A stretch of 13,361 nucleotides of DNA, from positions 1 to 13,361 of the forward strand of contig JACQOF010000013.1 in assembly GCA_016202645.1 (NCBI GenBank), read 5' to 3'. A model generated the notes under the pieces. It was not told the DNA's origin and did no database searches. It saw only the letters and a program-made list of their open reading frames with translations. The translations under genes were made by a program, and so were the position numbers. This stretch comes from a bacterium. Lineage in GTDB: Bacteria > Lindowbacteria > 2-12-FULL-62-27. Shown here piece after piece: positions 1 through 8,800 of this stretch; the first letter of the stretch is position 1, and each line of letters begins with the position of its first letter.

Positions 1-30
1 CTACACATGTATGCTGTTTCGCTGACACGA

Positions 31-651
31 TCAAAAATCTCCCCGGGGGTCGACCGCCGGATCCTTGTCCCGCGCGAGTTTCAATGACGGCAGGTATTCC
101 TGCAGGCTTTCGATCAACCCTTTCAGATCGGATCCCTTCTGAAAAAACGCGTCCGCGCCCGCCTTGAGGACCGCCTTCTCGTCCTTCACGTATCCCGAAA
201 TCGCCAGAATCTTGATGCCGGCATAGGTCGGCTCCGACTTGAGCCGGTGAATCACCTCGATGCCGTCCATCTTGGGCATGAGCAGATCCAGAAGGATCAG
301 GCCGGGAACTTCACGGCCGATTTTGAGCAGGGCCTCGACGCCATTGTCGGCGGTGTCAACCCGCGCGCCCGGGTACCGGGCCAGAATGCGTCTTGGGAAC
401 GTCTTTAATATGGAGGGTTCATCGTCAGCCAGCAGGATGAGCGGGCGGTCCGGCTGAAGCTCCGGGGGAATGGGCAGGCGGTTCGTCCGGAGGAAGTCCA
501 CAATCTCCTCTTTCCGAAATCGGGAGTGCCCCCCGAGGGTCTTGATCGACGGCAGCCGCCCCGAATTGGCCCAATCCGCCACCGTCACGCGGTTGACCCT
601 GAAAATCCGGCAAACATCCTTCGTCGACAGCAACTCCGTCTCGTCCGTCAC
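31..651 (-). CDS. Orphan response regulator: N-terminal excisionase/BldC-like HTH plus C-terminal receiver
   Basis: A 206-residue cytoplasmic signalling protein. Residues about 7-60 form a MerR/BldC/excisionase-type winged helix (LSTKDVCRIFRVNRVTVADW, then GGHSRFR), which in this family binds DNA. Residues about 70-190 are a complete CheY-like receiver: acidic pair D76/D77, phosphoacceptor D122 in LDLLMPKMDG, switch S152 and K172 in FFQKG. The order is reversed compared with OmpR or NarL regulators, where the receiver comes first. I chose the GTG start at 651: it has GGGAGG four bases upstream, and a TTG at 690 would lie almost on the predicted transcription start. No histidine kinase is visible in the window, so the input is unknown. 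It is separated from the secreted-protein genes by 297 bases and has its own promoter. The receiver call is very secure; target genes are unknown. Confidence 0.93.
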   Translation of the reverse strand: MTDETELLSTKDVCRIFRVNRVTVADWANSGRLPSIKTLGGHSRFRKEEIVDFLRTNRLPIPPELQPDRPLILLADDEPSILKTFPRRILARYPGARVDTADNGVEALLKIGREVPGLILLDLLMPKMDGIEVIHRLKSEPTYAGIKILAISGYVKDEKAVLKAGADAFFQKGSDLKGLIESLQEYLPSLKLARDKDPAVDPRGDF

Positions 652-655
652 AACC

Positions 656-661
656 CCTCCC
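656..661 (-). promoter_or_regulatory. Ribosome binding site deciding the GTG start at 651
   Basis: On the minus strand GGGAGG lies four bases upstream of GTG at 651. It supports this start over the upstream in-frame TTG at 690, which has no such signal. Confidence 0.6.
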
Positions 662-701
662 CACCCCAGGATCCCTCCCGGCGCCCTCAAGTCACAAAAC
701 T

Positions 702-730
702 GTTATATCGTACATTTCTAACATTGTCAA
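702..730 (-). promoter_or_regulatory. Sigma70-type promoter of the response regulator gene
   Basis: On the minus strand there is a perfect -35 box TTGACA (725-730), a 17-base spacer and a -10 box TATAAC (702-707, five of six consensus bases). It lies in an AT-rich island within GC-rich surroundings. The predicted start of transcription is near 695, giving a leader of about 44 bases before the GTG at 651. This indicates that the regulator is transcribed independently of the upstream secreted-protein genes. Confidence 0.75.
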
Positions 731-948
731 CTATATTTTCAATAAGGGAGAAGGTAGGGGGTCATTCTTCCTCTTTTACACTTTGAAACTGGGTGCCGAG
801 GGTGCCGGTGCCGGTGCCAGGTGCCGGGTGCCGGTGCCGGGCGTTGAATTGTTGAATAAAAATTGGAACCCGGAGCCAGTTTCAGGTTGCCGGGGCCGCC
901 GGGCCGGGATGTCCCGGTGCGGAGATTCGCGGCCGGCGGACCGGACCA
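731..948. other. Intergenic stretch between response regulator promoter and the duplicated-domain gene
   Basis: No convincing gene is seen here. It holds the GGTGCC hexamer array (792-841), an AT-rich patch at about 846-866, and a tight palindrome CCGGGATGTCCCGG at 904-917 just after the stop of the 949-1968 gene. The palindrome has only a two-base loop and no T run follows it on the minus strand, so I do not call it a terminator. Confidence 0.6.
792..841. repeat. Tandem GGTGCC hexamer array
   Basis: Seven copies of GGTGCC occur within 50 bases, some separated by one to three extra bases. The array lies between the end of the 949-1968 gene and the promoter of the response regulator and is not inside a credible gene. 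Slipped-strand copy variation is plausible for such a tract; a function is not evident. Confidence 0.85.
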
Positions 949-1968
949 TTATTTCAGAAATTCCAAATCATCGAGTTTCCGGACGCCGTCGGGGAGGAGG
1001 AGTTCGAACCCGCCGTCGGCTTTCCGCCTGCCCGCGACTTTCCCAAAACGACTGACCGGCAGGGGGCCGGCAGGCGTTTCTTTCAGGAAGATCAGGACGT
1101 CCTCATTGGCCGAGAAACCCGGCGCATCGTACACCTCATACTCGATTTCCGGCAATTTTCCGCCGTCCATGTCCAGCCGCCACGTCTCGCGGGCGGTTCC
1201 CTTGTACTGTTCATAGGGGGAAATCTCAACCCGCGTGATGACCAGGCGGTCGGGACTCGCCAGAACTTCGACGGACTTCACTCGACCCGTCAACACCGCG
1301 TCGGCCTGACGGTGGAGTTCCTCCAGCGAGGGCGGGGCCGACCGGACCTCCACGCCGGCGAACTCCTTGATCCGCCTCTTGAATCCCTCGAATTCATAAT
1401 ACGTGGGGACGGTTTTGACTTCCACGCCATCTTTCTTCAGATCCACAACATGCGCGTCGGAGAGGTCCCGCGTGAGACGGCTCACGCCGGCCGCGGAAGC
1501 CTGCTGATAAAAAATGCCCAAGGGCAGACCATAGGGCCAGTACCGGCCATCGAGCTGTTCCAAGAAGACCATCACCTTTTGGCCAATTTGAAGTTTCGGC
1601 AGGCCGGGGCCCGCCCATTCGGCGCCGTTGTAGGTTCCACCCGGAATGACAAATCGGCCGGCCGGAGGCGCTCCCCCCTCGCTTTTTACGGTCTCCTGGA
1701 TCGCCAGCTCGACTTCCGTCAACACCTGATCCCGGTCGTCGTCATAAAAGGCGGTGGTCCGGACGACGTTGCCGAAGACAACCTGCCGCGATTCAACCGA
1801 CATCCGCTGGATATCGATGTTCCAGACATGGATGGCGAAGGCCGGCAGTGACCCATACAGGAAGGCCACGAGCCACAGCAGACATCGGGAAACTGGAGAC
1901 TGGATTCCCGCTTTCGCGGGAATGACAGACACGGAGCGGTCAGGACGACCTGAACAATTACGGTTCAT
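949..1968 (-). CDS. Secreted protein with two copies of a beta-rich domain, partner of the matrixin gene
   Basis: A 339-residue exported protein of unknown function. Residues 1-45 form a long signal peptide whose hydrophobic core LLWLVAFLYGSLPAFA precedes the predicted cleavage before IHVW. The mature part contains two related domains, about 61-155 and 222-315. Both run from a G.V.S/T strand through a TEV/TRVE-type strand to a GG-containing middle and end in VMVFLE or VLIFLK. I know similar unnamed domains beside secreted metalloproteases, but cannot give a function; a substrate-binding, chaperone or inhibitory partner role is possible. The ATG at 1968 overlaps the matrixin stop by 11 bases, suggesting translational coupling, and has only a weak GGGGA upstream. 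The first 26 or so residues, including SVIPAKAGIQS, are the translation of a palindromic repeat. An upstream in-frame start near 2046 would lie inside the matrixin gene and is less likely. Confidence 0.85.
   Translation of the reverse strand: MNRNCSGRPDRSVSVIPAKAGIQSPVSRCLLWLVAFLYGSLPAFAIHVWNIDIQRMSVESRQVVFGNVVRTTAFYDDDRDQVLTEVELAIQETVKSEGGAPPAGRFVIPGGTYNGAEWAGPGLPKLQIGQKVMVFLEQLDGRYWPYGLPLGIFYQQASAAGVSRLTRDLSDAHVVDLKKDGVEVKTVPTYYEFEGFKRRIKEFAGVEVRSAPPSLEELHRQADAVLTGRVKSVEVLASPDRLVITRVEISPYEQYKGTARETWRLDMDGGKLPEIEYEVYDAPGFSANEDVLIFLKETPAGPLPVSRFGKVAGRRKADGGFELLLPDGVRKLDDLEFLK
1898..1968 (-). repeat. Half-copy of a palindromic (REP/dRS3-like) repeat forming a gene start
   Basis: The core at 1904-1923 is ATTCCCGCTTTCGCGGGAAT, an 8-bp stem with a 4-base loop. 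Bases 1898-1930 are the same as 2793-2825 except for one or two edge positions. The next 31 or so bases match the right flank of that other copy at about three in four positions, so the homology covers about 70 bases. On the minus strand this copy contains the ATG at 1968 and encodes the first 24 residues of the 949-1968 gene. Confidence 0.85.
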
Positions 1969-2674
1969 GGGAAATCCCCATTTCTGAAATCGGAACGGTG
2001 TGGTCAAGCCATGACGCATAGCACCAGCGGCCATTCGCGGCCGCATCGGCGTCCCGGAACGCTCCCGTAGACGCCAAGCTCGTGTCGGACTTCGCGCAGC
2101 AGGCCTCGGACGTTATCTTTTCGCCCGGATAATTCAGGCGGATCAAGGCCAGATCGAACGCCGTCAACTGCGGGATGAATTTATAGGCCATCACCGACTC
2201 CTCCTCGAAATAATGCGGAAATCCGATGGCGTGACCGTTCTCGTGCAACGTCAGGTTGCGGAGGTTGTCACGGTCCCGGAAGTATGCGTCCGCGTATCGG
2301 ACATTATACTCGACGTATCCGACCGGTGGATAGTATGCCCAACCTCCGATGCCGGTCGGCAGTTCGTTCCACCGAGCGAAAATCTTTTCGTCTCCCTTGG
2401 CCCAGGACTGCGTGACGCCCCGGTAGCAGGACGTGAGCTTCGCGCCATCCACCTTCGCCCAATCGTCGAGGCCGATCCGGCTATATTCGATGAAGGTTCC
2501 CTGCATCCGGCCCGGGACCTTTGAGACGTTCATGCGGTAAGTCAGGGGCATGTCCGCGTCGCTCCAGCGGTACGGTGAAACTTCGGGATCGCCGGCATGA
2601 AGAACCGCCGGCCAAACGGCCAAGAATGCCGCCGCCAATCCAAATATCCATTGCATCCGCGGGCGACTGCTCAT
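1958..2674 (-). CDS. Secreted matrixin-like zinc metalloprotease (metzincin, M10-type)
   Basis: A 238-residue exported endopeptidase. Residues 1-27 are a signal peptide (MSSRPRMQWIFGLAAAFL..., predicted cleavage after VLHA). The zinc site HENGHAIGFPH (H144, E145, H148, G151, H154) exactly fits the metzincin HExxHxxGxxH consensus, and M162 in SVMAY is the expected Met-turn. An N-terminal segment with PLTYRMN resembles the first strand region of matrixin catalytic domains. There is no obvious propeptide cysteine switch. About 50 residues follow the catalytic core and contain Cys192, Cys193 and Cys218; with Cys83 these could form disulfides. The start is set by AGGAGG six bases upstream of ATG 2674. 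A longer open frame back to 2866 merely reads through the palindromic element. It lies downstream of the giant protease gene and overlaps the next gene by 11 bases, so coordinated secretion with both is likely. Confidence 0.92.
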   Translation of the reverse strand: MSSRPRMQWIFGLAAAFLAVWPAVLHAGDPEVSPYRWSDADMPLTYRMNVSKVPGRMQGTFIEYSRIGLDDWAKVDGAKLTSCYRGVTQSWAKGDEKIFARWNELPTGIGGWAYYPPVGYVEYNVRYADAYFRDRDNLRNLTLHENGHAIGFPHYFEEESVMAYKFIPQLTAFDLALIRLNYPGEKITSEACCAKSDTSLASTGAFRDADAAANGRWCYASWLDHTVPISEMGISHEP

Positions 2675-2680
2675 GAACTG

Positions 2681-2686
2681 CCTCCT
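2681..2686 (-). promoter_or_regulatory. Strong ribosome binding site of the matrixin gene
   Basis: AGGAGG on the minus strand lies six bases before ATG 2674. It is the best Shine-Dalgarno site in the window and fixes the matrixin start directly before a normal signal peptide. Confidence 0.85.
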
Positions 2687-2703
2687 CTTTCGCTGTGCCG
2701 TCG

Positions 2704-2855
2704 TAACTATTCGGCCCTCTCCGTCATTCCCGCGAAAGCGGGAATCCAGTACGGGGTAAACTTCGGCGGACATCCAGATCCACCGCAAAGCAGACTGGAT
2801 TCCCGCTTTCGCGGGAATGACAGACATGGGGCGGGCATGACGACCCGAATAGTTA
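2704..2855. repeat. 152-base inverted-repeat (REPIN/MITE-like) element between the giant gene and the matrixin gene
   Basis: Two 28-base arms at 2723-2750 and 2794-2821 are perfect inverted copies separated by 43 bases. Each arm holds its own 20-base hairpin core (2726-2745 and 2799-2818). Outer 11-base arms TAACTATTCGG (2704-2714) and CCGAATAGTTA (2845-2855) also pair. The element starts eight bases after the stop of the giant gene and ends before the matrixin ribosome binding site. By analogy with REP elements it could stabilise the giant mRNA or attenuate read-through. No transposase is present and no clear target-site duplication was found. Confidence 0.85.
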
Positions 2856-2862
2856 TGTGTCG

Positions 2863-5800
2863 TCATCGTACCACACCCACGCGTCCTTTCTTGATATTAC
2901 CACTGCCGTCCTTCAAGAGAAACAGATACATTCCGCTCGCGACCGGGCGGCCGAGCCGGTTCTTGAGGTCCCATCCGATGTGAGCGTCCGCCGCCGAGCC
3001 TCGGGCCGATCCGTTGACATCGTCTCCGCCGTCGTTTTGGATTTCCCGAACGAGTTCTCCAGAAACCGTATAGAGTTTTAGAACGCTGGACGCCGGCAGG
3101 TACTCGAAGACCACCCGGTTTGTGGCGTAGGCGGCCTGGTAGGGATTGGGATAGATGAGAAGTTGGCTGAAGTCGGAGTAAGTCGGCGCCGCCGCGGCGG
3201 GCGACGCGAGCGACGTGTAGATCGAGAAGTGCTCGACGTCGGCCCGGATTTCTCCGGACGACGCGTCCGTCGTGCCCGATACGTCCTCAAATTCGGAGGT
3301 AGCCGCGTTGTAGTGCGCGATCTTCGCCGATTCCGCGGGAGCGAGGCCCGCGAGAGAAAACGCGACGCGGATTTTTTTTGAAAAGCCGCTGTGGATTTCC
3401 TCGCCGGTCTGCGCGTCCATCAAAACGTATTCGGTGGCCGTCAGAAGCCGGAATCCCCTGGCCGACGCGGCGGCGCGGATTTCCTCGATGTTCGCCGGCT
3501 CCCGCAGGGTCAGGTAAAACCGATCCGCCAACGCTTCGCCCGGAATTTCGATCCGCGCGCGCGCCGGACCGTCTCCGACAGACGCCTCTTGCGGCGCGGC
3601 GGGATCGTCCACGCGGCGGCTGAGTCCAGTCTTCAGATCGACGGGTTCCGCCGAAAGCGCGCCCAGCACATGCGCGATGGCGCCATCCACCAGCGACACC
3701 CGCTTGAAGGTGGGATAAGAGCCGACTTTCTCCACCCGGACTACAACTTCTTTGACCTCATCGGCAATTTCCGGCGGCTCAAATTCGCCCGTATCGTTGG
3801 GGGTAAGCTCGGCCAGCCTGGCCCGGCGGCCGGCCGTCACGTCGAAGAGCGTGACGACAGTGGACGAATCGGAATTGGAAATCTTCCCGCGAATGACCCG
3901 GCGCGGAACGAGGTCTTGGGAAGACACGCGGTCGTCCTTGTCTTTATCCTTTTCCCGGACCAGATGGTACTTGGCCTGCACCCCGACGTTCCTTTCCGGC
4001 CAGTTCAGTTCCTGGACCACCAGAAGTTGAACCGTGATCTTGTCTTTGCCGTCCCAGAGCGCATTGGGGATCACGGTCAGAACCACCGGGCGAATGTCCT
4101 CGGCCGGCATCCGGCCGAGATCGCCGGTGTCAAAGAAGACGGTGTCGACGTATGCCGGGCCGTCGATCACGACGGGCGCGACCCTCACGCCTTCCGCGAC
4201 GTCCCGGGGATTGTTGGACATGTTCCGAAGCCGGAACGTCACGGTGGTATCGGCGCCCTGCATGCCGGAAGGGTTCCAGGAAAGAGTCGGTTTGAGATGT
4301 TCCGTATCGGTTCCCGGATCTGTGTCCGTTCCGGTATCGGTGTCTGTTTCGGTGTCCGTGTCTGTTTCAGTGTCGGTATCTGTTCCGGTATCCGTCTCCG
4401 ACTCCGTATCCGTATCGCCGCCGTCCTCCGGATCCGTTGGGTCTCCGGGCGGATCTTTCGAGCCCGGGTCAAACGGGAGGACATAGATGTCGCCCTTGCC
4501 CGTGCGGAACGACACGAACGCGATTTGGGTGACATCCGGGCTGAAAGCCGGATAGAGATCGTCGGCGATGTGGTCTGTGAGCGGTTTGGCCTCGCCTCCA
4601 TCGGCCGGCATGTACCAGATATTGAAATTCCCAAGCAGTTCGTCATAAAGCCTCATGACGTCCTCCAGACCGTCCGCCACGCCCCCGAAGTCGTCGACTT
4701 CGATCAGGCGGCCGCCCGTCAGCCGGGCGAGTTCCGCGAGACGGTCGGGGTTGGCCGGATAGAGAGAGTTGTTCACGAAAACGGAAAAGACGCGAATGTT
4801 GTTCGCCAAGGCGTAATCAACGGCGTCTGCCTGCGTCTTTTGGCTCGCGTTATCGTAGCCGTCCGACACAAGCACGGCGATGCGGCGGCCGTCCCGCGCG
4901 GCCAGCCGTTCCATCGACGTCAGGAGCGCGTCGTAGATCGCCGTCGCACAGCCCAGTTGCCGCGCGCCGACTGCGGCTTTGAGCTGTTTCTTGTCCTCCG
5001 TGAAATCCTGAACATATTTATTCCGGTGATCGAACTTGGTGATCGAGACGGGGATGCCGGGAGCGAGATTGTCGATGAAGCGGTTTACGTTGTCCGTCAA
5101 ATCCAGAAACGCCAGGTCCTCGACGCTGCTGCTCTCGTCCAGCACCAGCCCGATGTTCGTGCGCTCGCGCGGCGCGTCCGGCACGCCGATCTCCGCGCGG
5201 CGGTTGGAATGAAACGCGATCCACTTGCCGTCGCTCGACCAGTGCGGGTGCGCATCGTAGGCGGCGCCGGGCGTCAATCGGGCCGCCGGACCCGATCCGT
5301 CCGAGTTCTGAACGAAAATGTCGTAGTTTCCCTCACGGTCGGAATGAAACGCGAGACGCCGGCCGTCCGGGGACCACGTCGGTTTGTTGTCCTCGCCGGA
5401 CCATGCGGTGATCTGAACGGTCCGGCCTGATGCGTCCGGAACGCCGTCGGCGTCGCCGTCCACGTCCTTGATCCAGACGTCGTAGTTCCCGGAACGGCGG
5501 GACCCAAACGCGATTTTTGTCCCGTCCGGAGACCACGCGGGGAGCTGGTCGTTGGCGTGTTCCGCCGTGAACTGGATGATCGCGCCGGGGCTGTCGGTCC
5601 GCATGATGTACAGATTCAGCGCATCGCTTGTGCCAACCCGCCGACCGGAGAAGGCAATGTAGACGCCGTCCGGAGACTGAACCGGATAGAGTTTGGCGTA
5701 GGAGGTGTCTTCCGTCCCCGGCGGAGGCGGCGGAGGCGGCCACGGCGGGTCTTTCGGAATCGGAACCACTCTCGTCTGCGCGCGGCCTGTCCGAACGCCA

Positions 5801-8800
5801 TCCTCGACGACGACTTCGTAATCTGTTCCGACAGTCGGCGCAGGAAACGCTGGAAACCGCAAACGGCCGTCCGGCGTGAGCGGGACCTGAGACATTTCGG
5901 TCAAGCCCTGGTAGAGCCGCGCCGTTCCGGCCGCCACGACCTGGCCGTTCGAATAGGTTGCGGTTCCTTCCACCGTCACGGGATCACTGGCGAATGCGGA
6001 ATAGAGCGGCGGAACCGTCACGACGATGCTCAAGGGCGGCTCTTTCGGTTCCTCCGGCGTTGTTTCGCCTTCATCCCCTCCGTCTTCCCCGCCTTTGTCA
6101 TCTCCGCCTTCATCCCCTCCGTCTTCCCCGCCTTTGTCATCTCCACCCTCATCCCCACCCTCTTCCCCAGGAACTTCCGGCTTCACCACAAATAAAATCT
6201 CGACGTCGTCATACCCCAACCCCTCATACTCATCCGACCCAACGATCGGATAGGCGCCAATCCGATCCGGCGCGCGGAAAATCCGCACGAACCGTTTTTC
6301 GCCGGTTTCATAAACGGCGTCCCATTTTTCTCCGGTGACGCTGTTCTCGACCAGGACCGTGTCGGTCTCGTCCGGAACGGCGCCGGTCGAGTAGCTCACC
6401 GCCACCCACGCCGTCACGGACTGGCCCGGCGCGACGAGATCCGTGTCGAGGGTCAGGTCGATCGTTATGCTTTTTTCCGGCGGTGGCGGAATCGAATAGA
6501 CTTTCAGTCCGATCGCCGACTCTCCGGGGCCGTAGCGGTCCTCGGCCCGGACCGTCACCAGGTAATCACCTTCCGACTTCGGCGCCGGCACGGCAATCCG
6601 TTCCCGCCCGCGAAGATCCGTCCCTTCGCCGACCGGGACCGCTTCAATTTGCGTGTCGGATACGACGCCGCCGGTCAAGCTGTCCGACACGGTCACCCGC
6701 CAGATGCCTTCCCGGTACAGCGGATATCCCCGGGGGTGGCGCCCGGAAAAATCCAGATGAATTTCCGCGGGCGGCCCGATCCGTCTCAGCCAGGACGCCT
6801 CGTCCGGCACGTGATCGGTGTCAAGGGACAGATCAAGCACGATCGAATCCGCCTGAATGTCCACGTGCAAATATTTTTCAGCCGACGTCACGCCATCATG
6901 GACTTTCACAACATACGTTTCGGTCCCGTCGATTTCCGGTAGGTCAATGCGAGTCTCAAACAAGCCATCCGCACCCGTCGTCGCGCTTGCCGGAGCAACC
7001 GATCCCGAAATCGCGGATATGTCGACCGCCCCTCCCCGGACCGCCTTCGGCCTTTCGACATATTCCGCGGAACCCGAAACCGCCGCGCCGCCCGGCATCC
7101 GGGCCGGGACCGGGTCCGCCGGACCGCGCGCGTCGAGGGAAATCGTCAGCGGCAAAACGTCGATCTCCACAAGGCCGGTACCCGTGCCGCCGAAAGGATC
7201 CGCCGCGGAGAGATTTATTCGATACAGACCCGACGAATCCGGGGCCGTCAGGTCAAACGTGAATGCTCCGCCCGTGCCGTCAAATCGGGTTGAAGGCACA
7301 TCCAGCCCCGGGGGCGCGGAGGCGACCGACAGATCAAAGATGTCCACCGAAAGGCCGTCCGGATAATCGGCGCGGCCCGTGAGCGCGAACGTGTCTTTGC
7401 GGTAGATCGTCTCCGGAGAACCCTTCGCCGAAAGAACGAGGGGCCGATCCAGCACGATGAACGCCGTTTCGGCCGAGGCGCTGAGGCCCAGATCGTCCGT
7501 CACAGTCATCTGAACGATGTAGGTCTCCGGAATTTTCGGCGCATTGACGGCCCATGAGACCCGGCCTGGATTTTCCGGGAGAATCAACTCCTGTCCGGAA
7601 AGACCGGCGGCCGGAACCGTAAACGCGGCGGACGCCTTCTCGACCGGCCACCTCCTGCCCGCGTACTCGTAGTTCGCTTCTCCCAGAAACACGATCGACC
7701 GGCCGATCCAGACGGGCGACGACCACGGAACGAGCGACACTTCCATCTTCAGGGGATTGCCGTAAGTCAAATCGAGCACGATCAAATCGGTCTCCGCTTC
7801 CGCCTTCGCCGCGCCGTCCGTAACGCTCACGCGCACCGGCAATGTTCCGGCATAAGCCGGCGCCTGAACGAGAGCGATGTATCGGCCTTCAAAATCCGTC
7901 TTGATCCGGACTGCCGACGAAGTCCACGATGGCGTGACCTCGACAGCGCGGTCCACGAGAGGCTCGCCGGTGAACCGGTAAACGGCCGTCCCCGAAACCG
8001 CCGCGAACGCCCCCGTGAAAACGACCGGCGGCGATATCCGTTCAGTCAGGTCGATCGGCTGTGACAGGACCGCAAGCGGCGCGAGCGCCGCGGCCAGGGT
8101 CTCCCCGTCCGACACTTCGGCGCGCACCTGGTAAAGTCCGGGATCGGCCGGCGCCGGGAACTCGACGAAAAAATCGCCGGCGGTGTCCGTCAATGTAAAA
8201 AACCGGCGGGCGGTCTCCTCGATCTCAATGGCCACCTCCCGGCGCACCAGCGGAGCGGAATCCTCATAGACCGCGCGGCCGGATCCGACGACCGGGTTGA
8301 GCGGATAAGTTTCGGAGGGGTCCACCTTGAAAGACATCAAAATTTTTCGGGCCACAACCTCAATCGGCGCGACGGCCGAAGCCTCCAGGCCGGACGCGTC
8401 AACTGAATGCGCGGTGACGCGGTATGATCCGGGCGAAGCCGGCGCCGGAATCCGGAGAAAATACCGGCCGGCCGAGTCGGCGGCCGTCTGATACGATTCG
8501 GCCCTGTCGCTGACGCCGATGTGGACGGGCACGCTCGCCCCTTTCGCAGATTGAAGGAAATCCCGTCCTGGGATTTCCCGAGTCTGGAGCTCCGGGGACT
8601 GGACATCCCTGTCCGCCGCCGGCCCGCCATAATTGTAACCGACCGTTCCGCTCAGGCTGACTTCGGTCTGGACTGGAAACATCCGGGACGGATCGGCGGC
8701 GAGGGTCATCTCAAGTCCCGGAACCCAGACGTCCACGCATTCTTTTCCTTCCGCCGACGGCGCCTGAACGTACAGGCAGATCGAGTACCGTCCGGGCCGG

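Noticed and set aside
652-690. A TTG start at 690 for the response regulator
   Set aside because: It lies within about five bases of the predicted transcription start, and the added residues are Gly/Trp-rich without domain content.
904-917. Palindrome CCGGGATGTCCCGG as a terminator of the 949-1968 gene
   Set aside because: The loop is only two bases and no T run follows on the minus strand.
1969-2046. A 26-codon longer start for the duplicated-domain gene
   Set aside because: It would overlap the matrixin gene by 89 bases and place non-signal sequence before the signal core; ATG 1968 is simpler.
2704-2855. Inverted repeats read as a CRISPR array
   Set aside because: There are only two copies here, in inverted rather than direct orientation, and no cas genes are present.
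2675-2866. An N-terminal extension of the matrixin by 64 codons
   Set aside because: The frame is open only because the palindromic element lacks stops in it. AGGAGG and a normal signal peptide fix the start at 2674.
3391-5430. A 679-codon open frame on the plus strand, antisense to the giant gene
   Set aside because: Its product is rich in Arg, Gly, His and Val with no recognisable domain, as expected for the reverse frame of a GC-rich gene. The minus-strand reading carries clear vWA, propeller and linker motifs over the same bases.
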